This document shows positions 1 to 9,183 of a DNA stretch of 64,000 bases, piece by piece. The notes beneath the pieces are model-generated. The model ran no database searches and was not told the origin of the DNA. It worked only from the letters and a program-made list of their open reading frames with translations. The translations under genes and the position numbers were made by a program. The first letter of the stretch is position 1. Every line of letters starts with the position of its first letter. The DNA comes from Clostridioides difficile (lineage in GTDB: Bacteria; Bacillota; Clostridia; Peptostreptococcales; Peptostreptococcaceae). Where the stretch lies: assembly GCA_024919175.1 (NCBI GenBank), contig CP103804.1, positions 1,302,001 to 1,366,000 on the forward strand, written 5' to 3'.

Positions 1-803
1 TTGGAGGGTTTTTAGCAGTTTCAGGTGCTATAATGCAGGGAATAACAAGAAATCCTATAGCTGAGCCTTCTATTATAGGAATTACACAGGGAGCTACATT
101 TGCAATTGCAATATCATTAGTACTTCAACAAAAACTTCCTAAGCTTATACATGGGAGCTTTAGTGTAATGATGTTTGCATTTATTGGAGCGAGTATAAGT
201 GGTTTATTTATATATTTTATAAGTTCAAAATCAAGGGGAAGAGTTAATAATGTAAAATTAGCCCTTGCAGGGGTGGCTCTTGGGACATTGTTAATCTCTT
301 TGGCATCGGCAATATCTATGTACTTTAACCTATCTCAGCAACTAAGTTTTTGGATATCAGGAGGGCTTGTAGGCATAACATGGGAATCTATAAAACTATT
401 ATTTATAGTTGGAGGCATTGGATTTATCTTATCTATGATTATGGCACCAAGAATAACTATCCTAAGTCTTGGAGAAGAAGTAGCAATAGGGCTAGGACAA
501 AAAACTGACATTGTTAGGTTTATATGTATAGTCTTAGTAATATTAATGACTGGAGCATCTGTTTCAGTATCAGGTAATATTATTTTTATAGGCCTTATAA
601 TTCCTCAGATAGCTAAAGGAATAGTAGGCTCAGATTATAAGTATATAATACCAAGTTCTTTGGTTCTAGGAGCCGTACTACTTGTATATACAGATATATT
701 AGGTAGAATGATAAATCCTCCATATGAGACTCCCGTGGGCTCTATAACAGCTCTTATAGGAGTTCCAATATTTATATATCTTGTTAGAAAGGGGAATAAA
801 TAG
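1..803 (+). CDS. fhuB: Iron-siderophore ABC transporter permease (5' truncated by window)
   Basis: FecCD/BtuC-family permease that forms half of the membrane channel importing a ferric siderophore. The open frame runs in from the window edge (codons from base 3, reading GGFLAVSGAIMQG), so the ATG at 33 is internal and roughly 65-70 N-terminal residues of a usual 330-residue protein are missing. Family hallmarks are the MQGITRNPIAEPSIIGI segment, alternating hydrophobic helices, and the C-terminal GVPIFIYLVRK. A second permease follows after 5 bp and an ATPase after that, giving the normal FhuB-FhuG-FhuC order. The solute-binding lipoprotein should lie outside the window, upstream. The fhu name rests on family and order; siderophore specificity cannot be read. 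Confidence 0.85.
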   Translation, partial: GGFLAVSGAIMQGITRNPIAEPSIIGITQGATFAIAISLVLQQKLPKLIHGSFSVMMFAFIGASISGLFIYFISSKSRGRVNNVKLALAGVALGTLLISLASAISMYFNLSQQLSFWISGGLVGITWESIKLLFIVGGIGFILSMIMAPRITILSLGEEVAIGLGQKTDIVRFICIVLVILMTGASVSVSGNIIFIGLIIPQIAKGIVGSDYKYIIPSSLVLGAVLLVYTDILGRMINPPYETPVGSITALIGVPIFIYLVRKGNK

Positions 804-808
804 GTGCT

Positions 809-1831
809 ATGAAAAATATTATAAAAACAAATTCTAAAACTTTACTTGTTACTTCAATTTTAATGGTACTTATTTTTATTGCTTTTCTAGTTAGTTTAAA
901 TTTAGGTTCATTTTCTATAGAACCAATGGATGTTATAAAGACTTTTATAGGGCAAGGTCAACGTAATCATGAAATTGCAATATTTAAATTGAGATTACCA
1001 AGAATCATAATAGCATTATTGGTTGGTTCAGCATTATCAACAGCAGGTGTAATACTTCAAGGAGTTACAAAAAATGATTTAGCTGACTCTGGAATTTTGG
1101 GTATAAATTCAGGAGCAGCATTATTTGTAGTAGTTTATATATTTTTTATGAATGGTAATGTTTATGAAGGAATGAGTAATCTTACTGTATTTACAATGCC
1201 AATTGTTGCGCTTGTAGGAGCTTTATTTGGAGCATTTTTGATATATTCTCTTGCATGGAAAGGTGGAATAAATTCATCAAGGTTACTACTGATTGGTATA
1301 GGCGTAAATATAGCTTTTACCTCAATTTTGACGATATTTCAACTGAAATTTACAACACAAGAATTTAATAGAGTTATGATGTGGACATCAGGTAGTATCT
1401 GGGGAACTAGTTGGAAATATGTAATAGCTGTACTTCCATTTATAGTGATTTTTATGGGAATAACTATGTACAAGGCTAAGTATATAGATGTCTTGAATTT
1501 AGGAGATGAAGTGTCTACAAGTCTTGGTGTAGATGTAGAGAAGCAAAGAAGAAGACTTATAATATATGCAGTAATTTTATCTGGTGTATCAACATCAGTA
1601 GCAGGTAGCATTTCATTTTTAGGATTGATAGCACCGCACATAGGAAGAAAAATAATAGGTTCAAAACATAAAAGATTAATACCAGTATCAGCATTGATAG
1701 GGACATTGTTACTTTTGGTTGCAGATACTATATCTAGAAATCTTCTTGCTCCTATAGAAATACCAGTAGGTATAGTCGTATCTATAATAGGAGTGCCATA
1801 CTTTATTTATTTAATGCTGTCAAATGATTAG
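809..1831 (+). CDS. fhuG: Iron-siderophore ABC transporter permease
   Basis: Second FecCD-family permease subunit (340 aa, full family length) expected to pair with the upstream permease in the membrane. Visible family features are the FKLRLPRIIIALLVGSAL entry segment, an AGVILQGVTKNDLADSGILG stretch matching the MQ-x-x-x-x-N-P-L-A-x-P motif region, the cytoplasmic coupling-helix region around GDEVSTSLGVDVEKQR, and the C-terminal GVPYFIYLM. The start follows the previous stop by 5 bp, with an AGGTG just before the ATG, suggesting translational coupling. Iron (Fur) control is likely from family knowledge, but the operon promoter lies outside the window. Confidence 0.88.
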   Translation: MKNIIKTNSKTLLVTSILMVLIFIAFLVSLNLGSFSIEPMDVIKTFIGQGQRNHEIAIFKLRLPRIIIALLVGSALSTAGVILQGVTKNDLADSGILGINSGAALFVVVYIFFMNGNVYEGMSNLTVFTMPIVALVGALFGAFLIYSLAWKGGINSSRLLLIGIGVNIAFTSILTIFQLKFTTQEFNRVMMWTSGSIWGTSWKYVIAVLPFIVIFMGITMYKAKYIDVLNLGDEVSTSLGVDVEKQRRRLIIYAVILSGVSTSVAGSISFLGLIAPHIGRKIIGSKHKRLIPVSALIGTLLLLVADTISRNLLAPIEIPVGIVVSIIGVPYFIYLMLSND

Positions 1832-1845
1832 GAAGGGGTGTTGTT

Positions 1846-2628
1846 ATGAATTGTATAAATACTAAAAATCTAAATGTATCATATGGAAATACAGATATTA
1901 TAAAAGATTTAAATTTAAATATACCAAAAGGAAAGATAACTACCATAATAGGGGCTAATGGTTGTGGAAAATCGACAATACTTAAAACTATAGGAAGAAT
2001 TATTAGTCCTAAAAATGGAAGTATATATATAAATGGAGAAGATATATATAAGAAAAAATCTAAGGAGATAGCCAAAAGTATGGCTGTACTTCCACAAAGT
2101 CCTCAAGCTCCTAGTGGTCTTACTGTTTCAGAGCTGATTTCATATGGAAGATTCCCACATAAAAGTGGATTTGGAAATTCTAGTAAAGAAGATAGAGATA
2201 TTGTAAATTGGAGCTTAGAAGTTACTGGAATTTCAGAATTTAAGGATAGAAATATGGAAGATTTATCAGGAGGACAAAGACAAAGAGCATGGATAGCTAT
2301 GGCTTTGGCACAAGAAACTGATATACTCTTGCTGGATGAGCCTACAACATATTTAGATTTAGCTCATCAGTTAGAAATACTAAAATTATTAGACGAATTA
2401 AACAAAAAACAAGGAAGAACTATTGTCATGGTAATACATGAACTTAATAACGCAGCACGATTTGCTGACCACATGATAGGTATTAAGAAAGGTAAGATAG
2501 TTTGTCAAGGTAATGCATACGATGTTATGACTAAAGATAATCTAAAGGAGTTGTTTAATATTGATGCAGAAATAGCAACAGACCCAAGGACAAATAAACC
2601 AATTTGTATAACTTATGACATGGTATAG
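1846..2628 (+). CDS. fhuC: Iron-siderophore ABC transporter ATP-binding protein
   Basis: Cytoplasmic ATPase that powers the two upstream permeases (260 aa, typical for FepC/FhuC). Walker A is GANGCGKST near residue 37, the ABC signature is LSGGQRQR near residue 142, Walker B is ILLLDEPTTYLD, and the switch histidine sits in VIHELN. The C-terminal IATDPRTNKPICI segment is typical of FhuC/FepC. The gene starts 14 bp after the permease stop, with AAGGGGTG as ribosome-binding site. It ends the iron-uptake operon proper; the MATE gene starts only 11 bp later and may be co-transcribed. Confidence 0.9.
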   Translation: MNCINTKNLNVSYGNTDIIKDLNLNIPKGKITTIIGANGCGKSTILKTIGRIISPKNGSIYINGEDIYKKKSKEIAKSMAVLPQSPQAPSGLTVSELISYGRFPHKSGFGNSSKEDRDIVNWSLEVTGISEFKDRNMEDLSGGQRQRAWIAMALAQETDILLLDEPTTYLDLAHQLEILKLLDELNKKQGRTIVMVIHELNNAARFADHMIGIKKGKIVCQGNAYDVMTKDNLKELFNIDAEIATDPRTNKPICITYDMV

Positions 2629-2639
2629 ATGGTGACAAC

Positions 2640-3980
2640 ATGGAAAATCAAGAAGCATTAAGACATGAAAAAATATGGATTTTATTATTTAGGTATTCAA
2701 TACCTGCAATAATAGCAATGATGGTAACTTCACTTTATAATGTAGTAGATAGGGCTTTTATTGGTTCTATGGAAGGGGTTGGCTCTATAGCTATTGCAGG
2801 ACTTGGTGTAACTATGCCAGTATTTACACTAATAATAGCTTTTGGAATGTTAGTATCAGTAGGTGCTAGTACAAGCTTATCTATAAAGTTAGGAGAAAGA
2901 AATAAAAAAGAAGCAGAAAAAATATTAGGTAATGCTCTTACGTTATCTATAATTATTTCTATAGTTATAACTGTATTAGGGTTAGTTTTTTTAGAAGACA
3001 TACTTTTTCTTTTGGGAGCAAGTAAAGATTCAATCTCTTATGCAAAGGACTATATGAGCGTTATACTGCTTGGAACTCCATTTAATTTAATTGCATTTTC
3101 TTTAAATAATGCAATTAGAGCAGAGGGAAATCCTAAGTTAGCAGCTAGAACAATGATAGTAGGTTGTATACTAAATTTGATACTAGACCCAATATTCATA
3201 TTTGTGTTTAATTTAGGTATAAAAGGTGCAGCTATAGCAACTGTTCTCTGTCAAGTTGTGGTATTTATTTGGGTAACATATTATTTCATAAGAGGAAAAT
3301 CTAATTTAAAATTAAAGAAGTACAATTTGAGGTTGGACACAAATATAACAAAAAAAATATTTGCAATAGGCATCACACCATTTGCAATGGAAGTAGCTAT
3401 AAGTATAACTCATGTACTTACTAATAATTCTCTAAAGGTTTATGGTGGAGATTTAGCTATTGGTGCTATGACAGCTCTTACATCTATTTTATTGATGTTC
3501 ATGATGCCAGTATTTGGCTTAAACCAAGGGATGCAGACTATAATATCATATAATTATGGAGCAAAGCAATTTGAACGTGCAAAGAAAACTTTAATACTGT
3601 CTATCATAGTATCTATAGTTATATTATCTTTTGGATTTTTAGTAGTGCAAGTATTTCCTGAGGTATTTGTTGGTATATTCAACAAGGATTCAAATCTAAT
3701 GGAAATAGCTGTAAGGGGTATAAATATAAACTTAATTACCTTGCCTATAATGGGTATTTCTATTGTTGGACCTGTATATTTTCAATGTATAAGTAAAGTT
3801 AAACACTCTATGTTTTTGACTCTTTTGAGACAGTTTATTTTATTTATACCATTGATTATTGTACTTCCAATTCAATTTAATCTAGATGGAGTTTGGTTAG
3901 CACAACCAATTGCAGATTTTATTGCTATGATAATAGTATTATTGTTCTTAAGAAGAGAATTTAAGATGAGTCAAGCGTAA
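2640..3980 (+). CDS. MATE family multidrug/cation exporter
   Basis: Twelve-helix MATE exporter (446 aa, usual length), expected to move cationic compounds out of the cell using an ion gradient. The N-terminus EKIWILLFRYSIPAIIAMM and the segments MVTSLYNVVDRAFIGSM and GASTSLSIKLGERNKKEAE are characteristic of the DinF/NorM-like Firmicute branch; the internal repeat begins near FAIGITPFAMEVAISI. It starts 11 bp after fhuC, so it may be read through from iron-uptake transcription, raising the possibility of a role in siderophore or toxic-compound efflux (inference only). Substrate unknown. Confidence 0.88.
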   Translation: MENQEALRHEKIWILLFRYSIPAIIAMMVTSLYNVVDRAFIGSMEGVGSIAIAGLGVTMPVFTLIIAFGMLVSVGASTSLSIKLGERNKKEAEKILGNALTLSIIISIVITVLGLVFLEDILFLLGASKDSISYAKDYMSVILLGTPFNLIAFSLNNAIRAEGNPKLAARTMIVGCILNLILDPIFIFVFNLGIKGAAIATVLCQVVVFIWVTYYFIRGKSNLKLKKYNLRLDTNITKKIFAIGITPFAMEVAISITHVLTNNSLKVYGGDLAIGAMTALTSILLMFMMPVFGLNQGMQTIISYNYGAKQFERAKKTLILSIIVSIVILSFGFLVVQVFPEVFVGIFNKDSNLMEIAVRGININLITLPIMGISIVGPVYFQCISKVKHSMFLTLLRQFILFIPLIIVLPIQFNLDGVWLAQPIADFIAMIIVLLFLRREFKMSQA

Positions 3981-4013
3981 AATACTGAAGAATGTATAAA
4001 TACTGAAAAATAA

Positions 4014-4060
4014 AAGGCTTGTCTCAAAATGATTAAAATCATTTTATAGAGACAGCCTAT
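4014..4060. terminator. Bidirectional terminator between MATE gene and EAL gene
   Basis: Inverted repeat AAGGCTTGTCTC ... GAGACAGCCT with inner pairing of AAAATGAT and ATCATTTT and A/T-rich flanks on both sides. It sits between two convergent genes, so it can serve both strands. A related GTCTCAAAATGA core recurs near 17445-17460 on the other strand. Confidence 0.8.
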
Positions 4061-6342
4061 TATTTTGTTGCAGCATTTGTATTGACTTCTTTTAGAGTTT
4101 TTCCAAAAGTCATTTTTTCAAATATTTCTTGAGGTATAGGTTTAGAAAAAACATATCCCTGTATCATATCGCAATTAATTTTCTTTAGATATTCCATTTG
4201 TAAGATTGTTTCAACACCCTCTGATATACTATTCATATTTAATTTTTTAGCTAGTTCAACTACAGATTCTATTACATAATTTTCTGATAGATTATCTGCA
4301 TTAGGAGAACTAAAAAATGCGCGGTCAAGTTTTAAAGTATCAACCTTTATCTCTTTTAGCATATTGAGTGAAGAATATCCACTTCCAAAATCATCTAGTG
4401 AACATTGGAAACCTTCCTCATGGATTTGGTCTATTACATTGAGTAACATTTGTAAGTTATCAAATACTAGTGTCTCAGTTAATTCAATTTCTAAAAGTTC
4501 AGCAGGAACATCGTATTTATTACGAATTAATTTGTATTTTTTCAAAAAATCTGTATTATTTAAATGAGCACGTGAAAAGTTAACTGAAATAGGTACTGGA
4601 GTTTCTCCATTATCTATCCATTTTCTTATCATGGCACATGATTTTTCAAACACATAATGGTCAAGTTTGATGATAAAGCCATTCTTTTCAAAAAAAGGAA
4701 TAAAATCATTTGGTGGAATAAGACCTTTATCTGGGTCTTGCCATCGTACTAAAGCTTCTGCACCAACAATATTATTGTTTTTAAGGTTTACTTTAGGTTG
4801 AAGATAGACTACAAATTCGTTATTATCTAATGCTTCTTCCATTCTATTTTCCATTTCTTTTTCTTTAAGCATTCTCAAACGTTCTAAATCACTATAAAAC
4901 ACACATGTGTAAAGTGGATGATTTACAGCATTTCCTCTAATGTTTTTTCGTGCTACATTTGCACGATCTTGAACTGATACTAGTGGTATATTTGGGTCAT
5001 CAATTTTATAGACACCTATAGAAAGAGCTATGAAATATTTACATTCTTTATTTTTGTTAAAACTGTTAATATCAGTTGTGATATTTTCTAGGTATTGAAG
5101 AATTTCTTTATGTGGAATAGTTTTAATAAGAACATTAAAATGATCATTAGAAACTCGACAAAGTAATTCGTTAGGGTTCAAATAGCTAGTAATTACATCA
5201 TGTATGTATTTTAATGTCTTATCTCCAGCCTCACTGCCAAAAGAATCATTAATAAGTTTAAACTTCTGAATATTTATAGATACTAATGAATATGTTTCTG
5301 ATGAGGCAGATTGAATGATTTCCTTAGCTTCCATATCAAAGCGAGTCTTACTATATCCCTTAGTTACAGGGTCTATATAGGCAACTTTTATAAGTTGTTC
5401 TCTAGTTTTGCGACTTATAAATATAATTGATATGATAAGTAATAAAAATAATATAATAATTAAAATATTAATGAAGACTGCTTTTTTTAAGAGTAAACTG
5501 AACTGTGCACTTGCTACTTTTACTGGAACAATTGAAAGTAGGTATAGGTTTTCTTCTTCTAAGGGAACATAGTGCATAGCTTTATAAATACCATCATTCA
5601 ATGCAAAATGCAGAGAACCTTTTTTATTTTCTTTTAAGTTCACTTTCATTTCTTCAAGAGCATCTTTATCAGTATAGTTTGCATGTTTTTTAATTGTATC
5701 AAAAAAGTTTACAACATTTTTTGGAGCGTTTTTGTTATTTGAACTTACAATAAAATTTCCGTTTTGGTCAATAATTTGGGAAAATCCTTCACCACCAAAA
5801 CTTTCTACACTTAGTAAGCTTCTCATAGTATCAAGAGTATTCCAAGCAGCAACAGCTCCAACTATTTTATTATCTTTATAAAGTGGTACAGAATATAAAA
5901 TTCCATGTATACCAGATTGAGATTTGATTGGAGTAATTGTTTTCTCGCCTTGAAGAGCTTTTCTATAAAAATACTGTCCTTTAATATTACCTGTACTCTC
6001 ATCAGCACTTATAAAATTACCATTAGAATCAACAATACCTAACCAATCAAACTCAAATAATTTTAATTTTTTGGATAAATATTCAGTAACTTTTTTATTG
6101 TTATCGCTAACCTGAAAATAAGTATCTCCTATAGAGTATAATGTTTTAAATATACTTTTACATTTTACATTAATTGTAGTAGAGACACTCTCTGAAATTT
6201 CTGTGAGATATCGTTCTGTTTCGTTACGAGTTACTTTACGTAAAGTCATAACAAAAGTAACACAAACTAAGGACACAATTATAAGAAGCGTTAACAATAA
6301 GGTAATTATTATTTTTTTATTTTTTGTATTTTTAGTATACAT
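4060..6342 (-). CDS. Membrane c-di-GMP phosphodiesterase (dCache, degenerate GGDEF, EAL)
   Basis: Predicted membrane sensor that hydrolyses cyclic di-GMP. Order: transmembrane helix (about 9-31), extracytoplasmic Cache-like sensor, second helix (about 290-312), GGDEF-fold domain (about 325-480), EAL domain (about 500-745). The EAL domain keeps the expected residues: EALVRW, NFSRAHLN, ELTET, DDFGSGYSSL, KLD and SEGVET. The GGDEF position reads SNDHF, so cyclase activity is unlikely, although the domain may still bind nucleotide. Start choice: the longest frame begins at 6363, but its own GGAGG would then be coding; ATG 6342 has GGAGGATGG upstream, though slightly far. Either start leaves the domains unchanged. 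Ligand unknown. Confidence 0.85.
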   Translation of the reverse strand: MYTKNTKNKKIIITLLLTLLIIVSLVCVTFVMTLRKVTRNETERYLTEISESVSTTINVKCKSIFKTLYSIGDTYFQVSDNNKKVTEYLSKKLKLFEFDWLGIVDSNGNFISADESTGNIKGQYFYRKALQGEKTITPIKSQSGIHGILYSVPLYKDNKIVGAVAAWNTLDTMRSLLSVESFGGEGFSQIIDQNGNFIVSSNNKNAPKNVVNFFDTIKKHANYTDKDALEEMKVNLKENKKGSLHFALNDGIYKAMHYVPLEEENLYLLSIVPVKVASAQFSLLLKKAVFINILIIILFLLLIISIIFISRKTREQLIKVAYIDPVTKGYSKTRFDMEAKEIIQSASSETYSLVSINIQKFKLINDSFGSEAGDKTLKYIHDVITSYLNPNELLCRVSNDHFNVLIKTIPHKEILQYLENITTDINSFNKNKECKYFIALSIGVYKIDDPNIPLVSVQDRANVARKNIRGNAVNHPLYTCVFYSDLERLRMLKEKEMENRMEEALDNNEFVVYLQPKVNLKNNNIVGAEALVRWQDPDKGLIPPNDFIPFFEKNGFIIKLDHYVFEKSCAMIRKWIDNGETPVPISVNFSRAHLNNTDFLKKYKLIRNKYDVPAELLEIELTETLVFDNLQMLLNVIDQIHEEGFQCSLDDFGSGYSSLNMLKEIKVDTLKLDRAFFSSPNADNLSENYVIESVVELAKKLNMNSISEGVETILQMEYLKKINCDMIQGYVFSKPIPQEIFEKMTFGKTLKEVNTNAATK

Positions 6343-6399
6343 TTTTTCTATTCCATCCTCCATCTTTTATTAGCTTACAAAAAAGACTCCTCTCAAACA

Positions 6400-6429
6400 T
6401 ATTATACCAAATATTTCTGTCTGAAAAGA
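6400..6429 (-). promoter_or_regulatory. Candidate promoter of the EAL-domain gene (extended -10)
   Basis: On the minus strand TTTGGTATAAT gives an extended -10 (TG-G-TATAAT) at about 6401-6409, with a weak TTTTCA-like -35 upstream. It lies about 58 bp before the preferred ATG. The rest of the 335-bp gap to 6698 holds only the terminator of the next minus-strand operon and A/T-rich sequence. Confidence 0.45.
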
Positions 6430-6558
6430 TACTAAATTTTATTGATTCAATTTTACGCCTAATCTTATGGTGCTTTTTTAAGAGTAGAGAAGAGATATCT
6501 ATAATTTATGTTGAAATTTGACTGAACGACATTGTTATGAGTTATAATATTTTATAAA

Positions 6559-6614
6559 TAAAAAGGAACTGCTTTCAAAATTATTTTAATTATTTTGATA
6601 CAGTTCCTTTTTTA
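6559..6614 (-). terminator. Terminator of the uxaA-kdgT operon
   Basis: Perfect arms AAAAAGGAACTG / CAGTTCCTTTTT enclosing an A/T-rich loop, about 85 bp past the minus-strand dehydratase stop at 6699. The T-run is present on both strands. Confidence 0.75.
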
Positions 6615-6698
6615 TTGAAAAATATTTATAGAGATTTTTAGGTTATGTTTTAGTATAAGTTTTTCATTTACAAAACAATATCTTATATTAATTACAAA

Positions 6699-7862
6699 TT
6701 AGAATGTAGATGCAATTCTGTAAATACCAAATTCTCTATGACCAAGGCTTTCAGCTTTAGTGTGTTTACCATTACATACTTCTATGATTTCATCAAATAT
6801 TTCTTTACCAATATCTTTAATTTTAGCACCATCTGTTATAATTTTACCTGCGTTTATATCAATATTATCTATCATTTTAGTGTATGTATCACTATTTCCA
6901 GTAATTTTAATAACTGGTGAAATTGGGCTTCCTGTTGGAGTACCTCTACCAGTTGAGAAGATTACAATCTGTGCACCTCCTGCTACCATACCAGTGATAG
7001 AATCTATATCTTGTCCTGGAGTATCCATAAAATACAAGCCTTTTTTATCTGAAGGTAAAATCTCAGCATATTCAAGAGCACCTTTGAATGGTTTGTCACC
7101 TGCTTTATACATACAGCCAAGGGATTTTTCTTCAATTGTTGATAATCCACCAGCTTTATTACCTGGAGTAGGTTGACCACTACGTAAATCTTCTCCCATA
7201 GTAATTGCTCTTTTTTCTACATCACTTACAAATTTAAGAAATTTTTCTTTCATGTTTTTATCTTCAAAACGAGTAGCCAATAAATGTTCTGCACCAATTA
7301 CTTCTGTAGTCTCACTTAATATACTACTTCCACCTTCATCTATAAGAAGATTTGATGCAATTCCTATTGAAGGATTTGATGCAATTCCACTTGTTGGGTC
7401 AGAACCACCACATTCAAGTGCCAATATAATTTCACTCATATCAAATTCAACCCTTACTTCTTTTGATATTTCACGAGCCATTTGGCCTGCTATCTCAGCC
7501 CCTCTAGCTATTGTCTTTAATGTGCCACCACATTCTTGTATAACAACATAATCTACCTTTTTTCCTGTTGTAGATATTTCATTTGCTAAATCTTTTGCTT
7601 GAATACCATCGCATCCAAGTCCAACTACTAAAACAGCAGCTACATTAGGGTTTTTACCAAATCCTATCAATGTTTTTGCTGTAAGCTCTATATCAGAGCC
7701 AATTTGACAACATCCATGTTGATGTGGGATAGCTATTGCTCCAGGAACAAGTGCTGCAATTCTTGTAGCTGTCTCACTTGAACAGACAGATGTTGGAATA
7801 ACTAAAACATGATTACGAATACCATATTGTCCATTTTCTCTTAAATAACCCATTAATTTCAT
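6699..7862 (-). CDS. UxaA-family dehydratase/lyase, large subunit
   Basis: Large subunit of an altronate/galactarate-dehydratase-type (UxaA, GARD) enzyme that removes water from a sugar acid to give a 2-keto-3-deoxy acid. At 387 aa it is the catalytic part only; the N-terminal SAF domain is encoded separately just upstream. Supporting segments: YLRENGQYGIRNHVLVIPT, PHQHGCCQIG, ECGGSDPTSGIASNPSIG and MDTPGQDIDSITGMVAGGAQ. Ribosome site AGGAGG sits 8-9 nt before the ATG. The same two-gene architecture is known for (R)-sulfolactate sulfo-lyase SuyAB, so a sulfonate substrate cannot be excluded; the KdgT-like permease next door favours a sugar acid. Last gene of a three-gene sigma-54 operon. Confidence 0.82.
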   Translation of the reverse strand: MKLMGYLRENGQYGIRNHVLVIPTSVCSSETATRIAALVPGAIAIPHQHGCCQIGSDIELTAKTLIGFGKNPNVAAVLVVGLGCDGIQAKDLANEISTTGKKVDYVVIQECGGTLKTIARGAEIAGQMAREISKEVRVEFDMSEIILALECGGSDPTSGIASNPSIGIASNLLIDEGGSSILSETTEVIGAEHLLATRFEDKNMKEKFLKFVSDVEKRAITMGEDLRSGQPTPGNKAGGLSTIEEKSLGCMYKAGDKPFKGALEYAEILPSDKKGLYFMDTPGQDIDSITGMVAGGAQIVIFSTGRGTPTGSPISPVIKITGNSDTYTKMIDNIDINAGKIITDGAKIKDIGKEIFDEIIEVCNGKHTKAESLGHREFGIYRIASTF

Positions 7863-7874
7863 TTTTACTACCTC

Positions 7875-8150
7875 CTATTTTTTATCTCCACGACCACGTG
7901 TACTTTCAATATTATGTACATGAACATAGTCACCAGTTTTGATGTCAATTGTTGAGATTCCTATAATCTCGCCATATTTATAAACAACATCACCTTTTTT
8001 TACATCTTCTGTAGCCATCTTATGAAAGACAGGAATATTATCATTTACTATATAAGATTTTCCATCAATTGAAACCTTTTCACCTTTAACTAAAGGTCTA
8101 ACACATGTAACTAGATTGTCTTTTTCATTTGCATGAATAATTGCGTTCAT
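7875..8150 (-). CDS. UxaA-family small subunit (SAF domain)
   Basis: Ninety-one-residue SAF-domain protein equivalent to the N-terminal domain of full-length altronate dehydratase (UxaA) or to SuyA. Visible features are the NAIIHANEKDNLVTCVRPL start, a VKKGDVVYKYGEIIG turn, and a Y-V-H-V-H-N-I-E-S ending that matches the H-x-H-N-x-E substrate/metal-binding motif of the family. It lies 12 bp upstream of the large subunit and about 20 bp downstream of the permease, so subunits are almost certainly made together. Alone it should be inactive. Confidence 0.82.
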   Translation of the reverse strand: MNAIIHANEKDNLVTCVRPLVKGEKVSIDGKSYIVNDNIPVFHKMATEDVKKGDVVYKYGEIIGISTIDIKTGDYVHVHNIESTRGRGDKK

Positions 8151-8170
8151 ACTTTTACCTCCTCAAAATA

Positions 8171-9145
8171 TTAGTTTACTTCTATATTTTTATTTGTTTT
8201 AAAAGTAGCCTTTTTCTTTTTTTCTCTTTTATCCAAATAGGAAACGAGCATTGGACAACATATTGCTGTAACAATGATAGCAGCAGCAACTTGTACTGTT
8301 GAAACAGCAGCAATTGTAGCAAGAGTAGGGTCAATAGCTGCTAAAGCTTCTGGAGTACCAGCTGCATTACCTGCTGTTGTACCTGTAGCTGCACCTACTG
8401 CTGGATGTTCTGCACGTATAAGTTTCATTACAAAATATCCACCCATACCTGTTATTAGAGTTACAGCAAGACCTAGTATAACTCCAGGGAATCCAGCAGT
8501 TATAATTTGGTTGAAGTTTAAAGCAGCTCCTAAAGGAAAAGCAAAGAAAGGGATTAATAATGTTGTACCAGGTGCAAGAAATTCTCGTATATCTTCATCG
8601 AGATTACCAAGTATAAATCCAAGTAGTATTGGTATGAGTGCTGCAAATAAAGCTACTATAGGAACATTTGCAAGTCCAGTTACTCCAAAGGCAAGCATCG
8701 TAAAAAATGGACCATCATTTAGAGATAATATAGATATTGCACCAACATCTGTAGAATCTCCATATTCACCAGCAAGAGCAGCAAATAGACCTCCATTTGA
8801 ATTAGTCATAGTAGCAACTATAGCAAGAGGTGTAATACCAATTATGCCTTTAGGCCCAATAAATTTGCTGACAATAATACCTAGTACTGCACCAATTATA
8901 AATTTTGTTGCTGTGAGTACTATTCCCTTAGTTAAAGGTTTGCCTGCTTGTCTTATATTAATTTGAGCGCCATTACATAGACAAAATAGAGCAAGTATAC
9001 TCATTGCACCAGTTTTAAATAAGGAAGTTGTAAATCCTCCAATTTCAAGAGCCTGTGGACATACTGTATTAAATAGTGCTCCTAATAGCAGGGGACAGAC
9101 CATAAGTCCTCCTGGTATCTTTTTCACTGATTTTAAGATATGCAT
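8171..9145 (-). CDS. kdgT: KdgT-like 2-keto-3-deoxygluconate permease
   Basis: Membrane symporter of the KdgT family (324 aa, about ten hydrophobic helices), expected to import 2-keto-3-deoxygluconate or a related sugar acid. Start KKIPGGLMVCPLLLGALFNTV and the glycine/alanine-rich AVGAATGTTAGNAAGTPEALA segment are family hallmarks. Good ribosome site (AAAAGGAGTG) before the ATG. First gene of the operon, directly behind a -24/-12 promoter. Exact substrate is inferred from family and the adjacent dehydratase. Confidence 0.88.
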   Translation of the reverse strand: MHILKSVKKIPGGLMVCPLLLGALFNTVCPQALEIGGFTTSLFKTGAMSILALFCLCNGAQINIRQAGKPLTKGIVLTATKFIIGAVLGIIVSKFIGPKGIIGITPLAIVATMTNSNGGLFAALAGEYGDSTDVGAISILSLNDGPFFTMLAFGVTGLANVPIVALFAALIPILLGFILGNLDEDIREFLAPGTTLLIPFFAFPLGAALNFNQIITAGFPGVILGLAVTLITGMGGYFVMKLIRAEHPAVGAATGTTAGNAAGTPEALAAIDPTLATIAAVSTVQVAAAIIVTAICCPMLVSYLDKREKKKKATFKTNKNIEVN

Positions 9146-9183
9146 CTAGTATCACTCCTTTTAATTTTTATATAAGTATTTAA

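Noticed and set aside
8274..8966. 230-aa plus-strand open frame
   Set aside because: Antisense shadow of kdgT; rich in Ala/Pro/Ile from complementary codons, no ribosome site, no family.
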